Of a stretch of 64,000 nucleotides of DNA, positions 47,157 through 57,431 are shown piece after piece. The notes under the pieces are model-generated. The model did no database searches. It was not told the DNA's origin and saw only the letters and a program-made list of their open reading frames with translations. The stretch is from NCBI GenBank assembly GCA_037043015.1, contig CM073328.1, positions 14,419,495 through 14,483,494 of the forward strand, in the 5' to 3' direction. Position 1 is the first letter of the stretch. Each line of letters starts with the position of its first letter. The position numbers were made by a program, and so were the translations under genes. The DNA is from Bryum argenteum. Taxonomy: Eukaryota > Streptophyta > Bryopsida > Bryales > Bryaceae.

Positions 47157-47617
47157 AGGTATGTCTTTTTACCTACAGAACTCCTCTTTGTCATTCATTT
47201 GAATATTGCTATCAATACACAATATCTCTACTTTCAATATGTAGTGATGAGCCATGTCTTGTTTACTTTCTAATGTATACTCTTGCCAACCCCTCATGTA
47301 TTTTTCAAGCACCCAATTAGAAGCATAAGACCAACACTTCCATGGTGCTATTGAACTGTGAAGCTATTATGTACTTATGGGTGAAGAGGTATGCTTATTT
47401 TCCTACAAAACTCCTCTTTGTCATTGAGTTTTTTATTGTTATCAATACACAATATTCCTATTTTCAATATGTAGTGGTGAGCCATGTTTTGTTTACTTTT
47501 CTAATGTATACTCTTGCCAACTCCTCATGTATTTTTCAGACACTCGATTAGAAGCATGAGACCAACACTTACATGATACTATTGAATTGTGAAGCTATTA
47601 TGTACCTATGGGTGAAG
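47157..47617 (+). repeat. 230-bp tandem duplication
   Basis: Two head-to-tail copies (47157-47386 and 47387-47617) share ATCAATACACAATAT, TTCAATATGTAGTG, AATGTATACTCTTGCCAAC and GAAGCTATTATGTAC. It lies directly behind the piggyBac-like relic and may be its 3' sequence. Confidence 0.85.
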
Positions 47618-48344
47618 AAGCCTAGAGCTCCATTATTGGTACAACTCTATTTTTGGGTACCCTCCCTTATTTGGAAAAAACATGCAAAAAATGATTTCGA
47701 CAAGCCATGTTTCATTTGTCTAATGATGAATTTCAAGATTATTTTCTAGGTTGATTTCAAATTGCCAATTTCTTCATTGCTCTCCACTTGCAAAGAAAAA
47801 ATCCAATTTTATTATCATTGCGTGACAAGGCTCTATACGCCCCCTCATTTACTGAAACGATTGTAGATTGAGATACAACCATTGCAGTTTCTTTGAATGG
47901 ACCCAATGTACCTTTATGGCATTTTCCGCACCTTTCCAAATTAAGTATCATGGGTCCCTTGTTGGAAGAGAAGCACCCAATATTCCAAGCCTGCCCCCAT
48001 CTCTCTTTGAACCATTTTATGTGTTTATAAGTTGATAATTCAAACAAATTTGAGATTTCACAATTTTTAAATGAGTATTTTTTCCATAATTCATAAACTT
48101 CCAAAGGCATGTTCCCACCGTTGGATTTCAATCAATTCAACATGTCAAGGTTTCTATGCTCATTTCCCACGTTTCTTACAATGCAGTTACTTTTAGAGCT
48201 TCCGTTGGAAAACAAACTAGATGAAAGTCCTAAAAGCAAGGGGTAGCCGAGAAATTTAGCATGCATGTTCCCAACTTGATTACCTACATGGAAAAAATAT
48301 GAACCAAAATGTTTGAGCAAAAAATCTTCAAGTCTCCCTTTGCA
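47618..48344. other. Two broken minus-strand ORFs, unrecognised
   Basis: ORFs at 48131-47757 (124 aa) and 48461-48132 (109 aa) abut head to tail on the minus strand. They contain no recognisable domain; the second runs into the neighbouring MITE. Probably mobile-element debris. Confidence 0.35.
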
Positions 48345-48845
48345 CAAGGTAAACAATGTCTCCCGGGCAAGGCCAAAAAAGATTTTACAGTCAACTTCAA
48401 ACGTTATGATTTCACATCTAGTGATGATCCAACGGTTGAAAATTTTCACACTACTACTCATGGTAGTCTATTTCAAGATCCTACGGTTGAAATCATCAAA
48501 AATTTCCAAAAAAAATGGACGTACGGTACGGTTTTGATATGGGTACCACTAAGACGCGTCTCATTATGTGTGACCTATGTGTAATTCATGATATATGTGC
48601 CAGAAATTCCATTTTTTAACTACATGTATACAACTATAGCCATGTCACCTATAATACCATCTGGTAAGAATCATTTTTCAATATTTTTTTTTTTATCAAA
48701 AAAGTAGTTTAAAAAAAATCACACTATTTTAGAGAGGGTACCCATATCAAAACCGTACCCCGTACCCCCATTAGTACAGAGTGGTCAAATAAACGCAGTT
48801 TTGGGATTTCAAGCTCTCAAAACATCGTGGATCTTTAGGGGTTAA
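48345..48845. mobile_element. Family A MITE carrying a nested MITE
   Basis: The right end is ATCTTTAGGGG next to TTAA at 48842-48845. The arm AACATCGTGGATCTTTAGGGG and interior (GATCCAACGGTTGAAAATTT; AAGATCCTACGGTTGAAAT) match 30737-30986 in reverse. The left end is decayed around GTAAACAATG (about 48349). Split by the element at 48520-48775. Confidence 0.7.
48520..48775. mobile_element. Nested MITE with GTACGGTTTTGATATGGGTACC ends
   Basis: About 22 identical bases, starting GTACGGTTTTGATATGGGTA, occur at the left end and inverted at the right end. The unit is about 255 bp, flanked by CGTAC-like duplication. Comparison with the uninterrupted copy at 30737 shows the empty site, so this is an insertion. 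Confidence 0.85.
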
Positions 48846-51380
48846 TAAAACAATAATAAAAATAAATAGAATGGATGAGAAAAAGAACTCGATGAAGGAC
48901 GGATGGAAGGGGCGGATGAAGATTTCGTACCCTTGGCATGAGGCGCGCCTTTCTCCTCCCCGCTCATAACCACCGTGATGCATTTATAATTTCACGGCAA
49001 TTGTTGAATTGCGCGAGGTCAAGTAAAGAATATAAAATATTTCCTACTTGCTGATTGTTGTCCTTGCATTCTATGAATTATTTATGTGTGAATTATATTT
49101 GCAATTGTGTGTGTTTGTAAGCAATGATCACGTTTGTGTGTCGCTGCAAGGGTGCCACTTCGGTCTGTGGAAGCAGCAGTAAAGCTCTGCAAGCGGAGCA
49201 GCACTTCAAAACTACCTTACGAGAGTATCATGAAAGTGGTTGTGACAAAATCTACGAGCAGCAGCGCTCCAGTACTAGTGATCAGAGCGTTCCTGGAGAT
49301 CAAAGTATGCACTGAAGAGAGATAGCCAAATCAAGCGTGAACGGTGATCAAGAAGTAAAGCAGCAATATTCGATTTGAAAAATCACAGAAACCCAAGTTC
49401 ATGAGTGGACTCCTCAGCAGACTAAATCTCACCGGCATCTTTCTAAGTATTTCATCAATTTCTGGCGAAAACTCTGAAACCTCTATTTCCATAACAGAGT
49501 TTCAAGATCAGGAGCTTCAGGAGACATGCAACAGTTGCGAATCAAGTCTGCAGTACAAAGCGTCTTAAGATTCTGGACAATATGAACCATGTGATGAGCT
49601 TCCGAGTGCTTCCGACTACCGAAGTCAGGTAGATGAGCGGAACGAGCTCGGAGTTGGGTGATTGAGAGTGCAAGTTTCAGATCTAATTGCTGAAATTAGT
49701 GAATGTGGTGAGATCTGTGTTAAATTGAGAAGGATTTAGAATACTTTTTATCAAGTGTACTAACTTTATTATAATTAAGCTATAAGCTAAATTTTACATT
49801 TGCTTGGAGGTTGAAATTTGATTGAAATTTCAGTCGCTCTAGTTCCTGAAAAAATTACGGATTCGGAACTCGTCTGCCTGTGTCAAAAAAGCACGGTCGG
49901 CTACGCACGGTAATAAGGCTGCTGGACAATTTAAATTTAAATTTGTTTTGAGAACTTTGACTAGATAAATTTAAGATCACGGTTAAATGCTATAAAATTT
50001 GGGTTGTAGACTAATTGCACCTCTCATAATCATGAATTAAGCTCAAGGTGGGTGATTCTCGGTAGGTCAAAATTTGCTTAACATTTGGCATGCCAAAACT
50101 TCATGATTAATGAAGCAAATGATATCAAATTATATATTGCTACAAAACTCTTCAAAAAAGCTATCCAGTTGAGGGTTGTCAAAATCAATATTTTTTAGGA
50201 TTTTTTTGGCAAATGTGGACTTTTGGACATCTGGTGGACGATACGTACGGGAGGGGGTAGATAACTGATAGTCGCTCTGGCGTTGGTAACTTTTCTAGGT
50301 GTTGGATTGTACACCATAGCTAGATAGCCATTTAATATTGATGTGATGCCGGCTGACTCGATAAATATGAGTCGTTCGGCCTCTTTGACGCACCGATCGC
50401 AACGGCACGGTGGTTGTCAAATCGATTGTGGCCAACGATCGTTGGCTGTTGGATCTTTGAGGTTGCCCCATTGCTTCGCGGTTGTTCAATCAGTTGGCTC
50501 TCAATTGATGTAGGGCATGGCAAGGCGTGCAATCGGACGCTAGCCATTTGATAATTTGGAAATTACTATAAATTGTGAAAATTGTTTTGGGATTTGTGGA
50601 GGGTGCCCCTGTAAAATTGCCAAACCTTTTGACTTAGGTCACTTTAGAACTTGAATAATGATTTGGTTATGAACCTATTTCTAAAAATAAAATCCAAAGA
50701 AAGTTGAAACTGAAACCACCCTTTTTGGACTTCAAGATTAAAACTTTTGAATGAAGGTTTTAAAATTTGGAAATTAGCTTTGCAAATTTTACCACAAACA
50801 CTTTGGAGTATAAAGAGCATTCTGTAAAAGTCTTAGGCAAAAATGTTACATTTAAGTTGTAACACCTTCCTCTAGGCTACCTGAAATCCCAAAATACCAT
50901 TTTGGCTATCTTCGGGTAAAACATAAGACTAAATGTGAGAGCATGCAAACTTTCTTGCGAATAGAAGAAATTGTTGAAATTGGTGCAATTACTGACTTGA
51001 AGAAAAGACAAGGAGCATTGATTGCAAACAGGACCCAAAGTGAACACTAACCTTAAAAGAGTGTTGAAATAGTGTATTGGGTAACTTTTGTAAAGAATGC
51101 TAATCTTCACGAAACACTAATCAACAACTGTTTTGTACTGGAATTGCAAGTAGAATTTTACCGTTCACTTTGTTACAACAAATAGACCAACAAAGTTTGA
51201 TTAATCCATGTATCATCCATTCACTTGGTAAACCATTTATATTACTTATCTTTTACTGTAATTAGTTTCTAAGTTACAAATCTTTTACATTACTTTGCCA
51301 ATTTTCACCTTTTACATTTTTTTTCGGTCAACTACATAGGAATATATAGCCATATAAACTCTCCACCCTCATTTATTACA
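48846..51380. other. Intergenic, no supported gene
   Basis: A patch at 49120-49650 has higher GC and an ORF of about 63 codons with no recognisable motif; it may be an old exon. The remainder is AT-rich. Confidence 0.45.
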
Positions 51381-51382
51381 TC

Positions 51383-51390
51383 TATATAAA
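51383..51390 (+). promoter_or_regulatory. TATA box of the 100-aa ORF
   Basis: TATATAAA lies 52 bases upstream of the ATG at 51442, in a C/T-rich context typical of a plant core promoter. Confidence 0.5.
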
Positions 51391-51441
51391 GTTCTTCCAA
51401 ATAACTAGTCTCATAGTTTCTTCTTGCACACTTCTTAAGCT

Positions 51442-51744
51442 ATGGGTTTTGAAAAGTTATTGACTAAGTCTGGGGGGCTCAACAACATGCTCTCAACGTC
51501 AATCACATTTCTTAAACTCCTCAAAAGAGCGGTAGACTCTAATAATGACCTCACCATCTCACTTCTTTTAAAAACTATCTTAAATACCAACAACAAATTT
51601 GTACTTAGAGAAATTTTTGTATCCAATGAGAGAGCCAATGGACTTCACTTGGTTACTCGTGTGCTTCGTAATACACCAAACAAACGTGTAAGGGACCAAG
51701 CGATGGATGTGCTCACTCACTTGTTTTTGCGTAAGGTTCTATGA
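51442..51744 (+). CDS. Small 100-aa protein, helical, unrecognised
   Basis: Single ORF with a TATA box and pyrimidine-rich leader. The protein is helical: SITFLKLLKRAVDSN, LTISLLLKTILNTNN, GLHLVTRVLRNTPNKRVRDQ, AMDVLTHLFLRKVL. The pattern of short paired helices recalls the TFIIS N-terminal (LW) type domain or part of an armadillo-like fold, but I am not able to assign it. It could be a fragment retained from a larger gene. GC is low, like the surroundings. Confidence 0.45.
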   Translation: MGFEKLLTKSGGLNNMLSTSITFLKLLKRAVDSNNDLTISLLLKTILNTNNKFVLREIFVSNERANGLHLVTRVLRNTPNKRVRDQAMDVLTHLFLRKVL

Positions 51745-51796
51745 AAGAACTTTAGCGTAAATCTGCCCACACAACATACTAAGACCCAAATACACA

Positions 51797-51997
51797 ATGG
51801 CCACTAAAATCTTACTACACCCACTTTATATCAAAAAGAAAAAGCCTTCAATCAAAATCCACTTGGGCGATAATCTATACTTGAGAGGCCAGTGCTTGAA
51901 CAGATATGGCCTTCAGATGTGGTGTAAAGTGATAGAAGGCCGAATGCTCCTAAGAGGACAAAGATTAAATTTTCTACATTATAGATTAGTAGGTTAG
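51797..51997 (+). CDS. Possible 66-aa ORF downstream, doubtful
   Basis: Basic, no motif (ILLHPLYIKKKKPSIKIHLG). It lies 52 bases after the previous stop, in a different frame. It could be a second exon of the same gene if GTAAGG at 51732 is a donor. Weak. Confidence 0.2.
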   Translation: MATKILLHPLYIKKKKPSIKIHLGDNLYLRGQCLNRYGLQMWCKVIEGRMLLRGQRLNFLHYRLVG

Positions 51998-52364
51998 ATT
52001 ACTAAATAGTTATTCAAGTATCATAGCACAATTATAATAGTATGATTATGGAAAATCTAATATGATTATGTATTACATTACATTATAATATGATTTTAGC
52101 ATCTTGTATTAGATGTACTATATATGAAATAATTGTATTCCTCATATAGATGGAAACAACTGTACTATAAAATTAAACATTGTAATAAATATTTCATCAA
52201 ATTGCTCAATTATTTACTACAATCTAGTGAATAATGTGCATATAATTAATCCCTGCAATTTCGCATTAATCATGGACTTTGAAATTGATGAATTCGGTAA
52301 TCTTCTAAGGTTCATAAGGTTTAGTGTGAAGGAGCCTAATTAGGTGTCGTACCTAATTTCGTTG

Positions 52365-52703
52365 TTAACCCTTAAAGGTTCTTGTGAGCCCGAGGAGCTC
52401 TTTTCCAACAGAATATGCCTTGTAGCTCTCATTGTAGTCAAATTTTCACTTATATTTTGATGTCAAAGTGGTCACCTTCTTCTTATTCATTCAAGAAGTG
52501 AAATTTTTACAATTCAAATCACAATTTGTATGCGTGTTTTTGTGCTTTGAAAGGATTGTGGTAGGTAGGTTGGGTTGTACATAAACTTGTAGAAGGTTGC
52601 AAGCTCATCATTGTTTGGTCCATTCATGATGCCTAAGTCCAAAAGATGCTGCGATCCAAATTTGGGCTGCCCGTTTTAGACTCCAAGGACCTTTACGGGT
52701 TAA
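52365..52703. mobile_element. TTAA-flanked MITE, family B (331 bp)
   Basis: TTAA at 52365-52368 and 52700-52703. Left end CCCTTAAAGGTTCTTG, right end (other strand) CCCGTAAAGGTCCTTG. Interior is the reverse of 38922-39286 with high similarity. Confidence 0.82.
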
Positions 52704-53216
52704 ATGAGACCTTTGGAATATAAGCAATTGCCCATTATGACATGATAATGACTTGTAATACAATTAGTAATACAAATTTACATAGTAATTTACTAACGAC
52801 TTGTAACACAAGTTGTAGCACAATTAGTAACACAATTACTTAATCTAGTTTATCGTAACATTACATTGCTCAACTAGTCCAAGGAATTATCTTTTGAGTT
52901 ATTTGGACTTTAAAAGTCTATCTGATCAATGTAAAGTATCCTAGCAACTATATCGATGTGGATTTCTGCTTGTTGATCAATATAAGGTATGCTAACAAAC
53001 ACATCGATGTGGGTTTTTGTTTGTTGAACTACAAATGAGATCACTAACACAATGTGAATTGTATCCACCTTTGCCTTCGAGCGCCAAATGATAAATAGGC
53101 ATATCATCAAGGGTACGTCAAACAAGCATTTCATTCACGCCATCCCCAAAGTGACTTGATGTTCTCATTTCTTTATTTTAAGTGTCTCCGTCATGTTTTG
53201 CAATTGAGCTGTTCTC

Positions 53217-53221
<5 letters not shown>
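52704..53221. other. Intergenic, upstream of eIF6
   Basis: Short direct repeats such as ACACAATTAGTAA... near 52755-52830 and ATCGATGTGGATTTCTGCTT / ATCGATGTGGGTTTTTGTTT at about 52953 and 53003. No gene. Confidence 0.5.

Positions 53222-53279
<58 letters not shown>
53222..53279 (+). repeat. 58-base T run
   Basis: Uninterrupted poly-T 320 bp upstream of the eIF6 start. It may be the tail of a minus-strand retroposon or an A/T slippage tract; no companion element was recognised. Confidence 0.95.
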
Positions 53280-53280
<1 letters not shown>

Positions 53281-53439
53281 TCTCCAGACCTAAAGTCTGG
53301 ACCTTAAACCCTCAAATGCAGAGGATGTGAAATGATCATTTTAAACTTTTCCTTTAAAAACGTAAAAGTAGGACACATACTTTTACTTACGTGGGGAGCA
53401 CTCGTCTTCCCGCTCGTCGACGCTTATGTAAACCCAGCT

Positions 53440-53456
53440 TAAACCCTAACCCTAAC
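53440..53456 (+). promoter_or_regulatory. Telo-box (AAACCCTAA) upstream of eIF6
   Basis: AAACCCTAACCCTAAC lies about 150 bp before the ATG. Telo-boxes are found in promoters of plant ribosome and translation genes and fit the eIF6 role. Confidence 0.7.
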
Positions 53457-53597
53457 TTACTCTTCTCCTCCTCATCGCCAGAGCAGAGCATTCTCACAAT
53501 CCTCCCAATTGCCTCCCAAGCTTCGCTACTCTCCCCTTTGAGCCTTTTCGAGCTTTTTCTGCAGAAATTTGGAGTTTGTTGCTGAGCTCACCTCAAC

Positions 53598-55414
53598 ATG
53601 GCAACCAGTAAGTCATCCTTCTCTTCTTTCAGGAACCGACCTTGCGAATTTTTCACTTGTCGAACTCTGAACCTGAAAATTTCATCATTAGTTCTGCTGG
53701 AAAGTAAGAAATTCATAAGAAAGGATTGATACAGTTGTATCGAGCTCTGAGGAAAGCATGTGTATCGATTCTAGTGATTTGTCCTGACAGAGTCGAAATT
53801 GTTACCATCCCCGTCTTGTTCCTTACGTGGAGCGGAATCAGTCGATTCCTGATTATGAGTTTGTAGTCAGCTGAGTGAATACTTTTGGAGACGGCCGGCA
53901 ACGAAGTAAACTTTCAATCTTTTCGGCGATGCTTGCTTTTAGGGACAAGTGTATTTTTTAGAGTAGACCATCGCAAAGAAGGAGTTTACAGAGAGCGGCT
54001 TTGTGTTACAGGCAGAGGTTTTGATTTTTTTTTTCTTCGTGTTATGCTTTGATTAATGGCCTGTTTGTGATTTTTGTGCTTGCAGGGGCTCAGTTTGAGA
54101 ATAGTAATGAAATAGGAGTTTTCTCAAAACTCACGAATGCTTACTGCCTGGTGGCAATTGGTGGTTCTGAGAACTTCTACAGCACTTTTGAATCGGAGTT
54201 AGCAGATGTTATTCCCGTGGTGAAGGTTTCTATTGCTGGAACTCGCGTTATTGGCCGCATGTGTGTCGGTAAGCCCGCAACCCTCCTTTGTGCTTCAGTA
54301 TGAACAAGAACTCTTACGACTCTGGTTTTGAAATAGAACGGCATTTGTTTGCGAAGAAGCTTCTATTTCATTAATATAATTTCTGTGTATGTTACCTTCA
54401 GGGAACAAGAATGGTTTGCTCCTTCCACAAGCGACCACTGATCAAGGTACAGCTTTTCGCCATAGCTGTTGATGTATAGCAATTCTCACCTATTTTTTCT
54501 ACACTGCTTTTTCATCTGTTGTTGCTGTTACTAACAATTGTTGTGGTCCGCAGAGCTCTTGCACATTCGAAATTGTTTACCAGACAGTGTGGTGGTACAA
54601 AGAGTGGACGAGCGTCTCTCTGCACTCGGCAATTGTATTGCTTGTAACGATTATGTGTCGCTCATTCACACCGATCTTGATAGGGTACGAAATTCTGAAC
54701 TCTTCTTATCAAACCCTTTGCTATAATAGATCCAGGAATCCTAATAGGGTTTACTTTCAATTCTGGCTTTTAAAGCAGTCTCTTATTATGGATACTGTTA
54801 AATATTCAACGCTCTCTGTAAAGCAGATGGTTAATTGCAATGTTTGTAAATTGTGGTGTGCAGGAAACAGAGGAACTTATAGCTGATGTTTTGGGAGTTG
54901 AAGTATTCAGACAAACTATTGCAGGCAACATCCTTGTAGGAAGTTACAGTCAGTTCACCAACCGTGGCGGATTGGTAAGCTCCTAACCCATACTCCAAGT
55001 ACCATGTATATTTCTCATGCACTTATCTAAACCTTCTAAGTTATCACCTAACTACTTTAAAATTAGTTCTCATTCATAATTCTTTATCCAACTAGTAAAT
55101 AACATTCTGATCCATGTATCGAATGATCTGCTGAATCGAGAATTTTGCATTTTCAGGTGCACCCACACACTTCAATAGAAGACTTGGACGAGCTTTCATC
55201 ACTGTTGCAAGTGCCCTTAGCGGCCGGCACTGTCAACAGAGGAAGCGAAGTTATTGGTGCAGGTTTGGTGGTGAATGACTGGACTGCTTTCTGTGGACTG
55301 GACACCACGGCGACGGAGCTTTCTGTGATCGAAAGCGTGTTCAAACTGCGTGACGCTCAGCCTAGCAACATCGTCAATGAGATGCGGGCTTCCCTCATTG
55401 ATACCATGTCATAG
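53598..55414 (+). CDS. EIF6: Eukaryotic translation initiation factor 6 (eIF6)
   Basis: Six exons: 53598-53607, 54086-54268, 54402-54446, 54554-54684, 54864-54974 and 55157-55414. They sum to 738 nt, 245 aa, the exact length usual for eIF6. Exon 1 holds only ATGGCAACC plus one base, then an intron of 478 bp. The protein begins [20 protein letters not shown] and contains NYCLV-like [17 protein letters not shown] and NDWTAFCG, all family marks of the five-fold pentein repeat. eIF6 binds the 60S subunit, is needed for its nucleolar/nuclear maturation, and blocks premature joining to 40S. The gene is complete and looks functional. Splice phases agree throughout. Confidence 0.97.
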
Positions 55415-57040
55415 ACATGTGTGGGACAGGTCATCTACTGGCATGTTTGATATAGTACTTATTGGGAGGATCGCCTTTCATGAGCTTGGAGAGTGTATAA
55501 CCTGCACCTGCTTTCTCCAGAGTTCTGTGGAGTATGTATCTCTTACGAAATAGATAAATTGTTGCTTCTCTGAAAAAGCATGAGCTTCATTGTGCAGCAT
55601 ACGGCCACGTGCTTGTGAAGCTTGAACTCGTTGGGTTTACTATACTATGTCCAATTTTAGTATACAGCATGAGCAATCGTCATGTTGATGACGATGTGTA
55701 AACGTGTGCATCTTGTATTCGTGTTACATGTTGAAGCACCTGTATTCGTCCATATAAGTATTTCTGCATGCAACTTTTGGGGTTTCAAGAGGAAGACAAT
55801 GTTGGTGTGGCGAGAGTTGGGATCTACTGAACTTAGTTTTTAGTATTTAAGCGGAAAAGTTAGTATTTAAGCCTCTTGTAACAGATGATTTATAACCAAC
55901 ATTCAAGATGCATGTCCTGAAACATTCTTACTTTGTATTATTTTGTTTGAGAATGTGAAAACTAATATTTGGGTTCAAAAACTCTAGAATCGGAATTTGA
56001 CTTTGCAGTTTGTTGCACGCACACCTATAGGGAACACAGTAAAACCTAGGCGGCCAGAAATGGCAAAAGACCATATCAGTCTTAGGGGTTGAGGTAGCAT
56101 AACTAGAATTTAACGATGTTGTCAATGGATGATTCCTTACCTTGGATGCGGTGTGCTCGGTTTGAGAGTACAAAATGATGAATTTTAGAAGATACAATGT
56201 CGTTATTTTTTGAGGATGCAGAGTGATCGATTGCATGGTATGTTCGATATTCGAATGTGGTCATAAGAGTGATCAATCTTAAGACGATTTCTATATTTGC
56301 AATTTGAGGGGCTGCGTTCATGAGGATGATCAGCTTCAGAGAATTAGCGAGTGCTCAGATTCAAAGATTGAATCAGTGAACAATCTCAGTGATGAATCTT
56401 AAAGGATGCGGTCATGAGAGTAAGAAATGTAGATACTGTAGCAAACAACAGTTTTGCATTTTGTGTACATGGATTAGTCATACCAATGTAATGTATACAT
56501 TTGATCAAAGAAGACTCCAAAACTGTCTGATAAACAAGGAGAAGTGTGATTACAGAAATCCTCGTTTTTGCACATAATGCATGTGTGTGTCGCCGGGGAG
56601 AGCCACCCATGTTCGTACTTCATTCATGTGATACTGGCGTAGTTTATGGTTTAATAAAATAAAATAAAATAAAAATCATATTCATTTTATTTTAGTATCC
56701 AGAGAACACGGGTCCTCCAAAATCGTGATTCATAATTACTAAATGCTACATCCTTGCATTGTAAGAATCATATTCTTAAAAAGTTCGTAAGATTCTCTAC
56801 ATTTGCCAAAAGTTGGAAAAGGAAGAAAAAGAAATTTGGGACTTCATTGGAGATGACTATAACTCAAAAACTAAGGTCGGGTTAAATTCAACTATAAAGG
56901 AGCTAATTGCTTACAAACTTATTAGAGTCTAATGCAACTTGTGGAGGAGTCCTTCATGAAAATGAGAGATGAGATATGAGAACGAGTAACAGGGCACACC
57001 ATGAATGTTCCCTTGATGTGCAAACGCTTGCGTTCGTGAG
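55415..57040. other. Downstream of eIF6, no gene seen
   Basis: Likely includes the eIF6 3' UTR. AT-rich; an (AAAAT)n tract lies near 56650-56675. ORFs are random. Confidence 0.5.
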
Positions 57041-57044
57041 GCGG

Positions 57045-57190
57045 GAACCGTTCCCATCGTCAATCCGTCATCCACCCAGTCCCTCATCCACCTGTCATTC
57101 ATCCCCTTCCTCATCCACACCTCATCCATCCCGTCCCTCATCCGCCCGTCATCCAACCCGTCCCTCATCCGCCCCTCATCCATCTTGTTC
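57045..57190 (+). repeat. Minisatellite, CCGTCCCTCATCCGCCCGTCATC type
   Basis: Eight or so degenerate units of 14-28 bp built on TCATCCRYCC. The reverse frame gives a repetitive Met/Arg/Asp peptide that is not a real protein. Confidence 0.75.
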
Positions 57191-57274
57191 CTAACTGAAT
57201 CCACCCAACATCCACCCAATTTCTCATTCATCTGTCATACATCCGGCCCATATCAACCCGACATCACGAGTTTC

Positions 57275-57410
57275 CCCGAAATTGTTGCAATACTGCCGCA
57301 GTATTGTTGCAGTACTGCGGCCAACCGTTAACAATATAGTACACATGTTGTATAGCGGCAGTACTGCGGCAAGTACGTCAATCGCAGTGTAATTGCAGTA
57401 CTGGATTTGA
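57275..57410. repeat. Cluster of GCAGTACTGC palindromes
   Basis: GCAGTACTGCGG occurs twice exactly, with further GCAATACTGC, GCAGTATTG and GCAGTACTGG variants. Together they could form a large hairpin 25-150 bp left of the LTR. Confidence 0.7.
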
Positions 57411-57431
57411 TCCAAATTTTGTGTAGGTTAC

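Larger units (their letters stand above)
45960..47160 (+). pseudogene. piggyBac-like (DDE_Tnp_1_7) transposase relic, interrupted by a solo LTR
   Basis: Left fragment (45982-46217): TTLWRMHNNRALSCVMWKDK, then RPVLLLSTHRVIV and VPRQNREPI, matching the part of piggyBac-family transposases that reads WKDKRPV..LST. After the insert, from 46710, MHGVDIADQLRASYTCQVRS followed by HKWWHRLFFFLLDMTVVN matches the family motif for the GVDxADQ and KWW..FF.LLD segment. A C-terminal Cys-rich part follows (CVVCGICKPHFYCHGNKWMC, CFERWH), like the family's terminal zinc finger. Frames change and a stop follows VNM, so it is inactive. The upstream catalytic part is missing. No TTAA terminal repeats were found around it. 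Confidence 0.8.

Noticed and set aside
56929..57231. Minus-strand 100-aa repetitive ORF
   Set aside because: It is the translation of a minisatellite; no start context, no homologue pattern.
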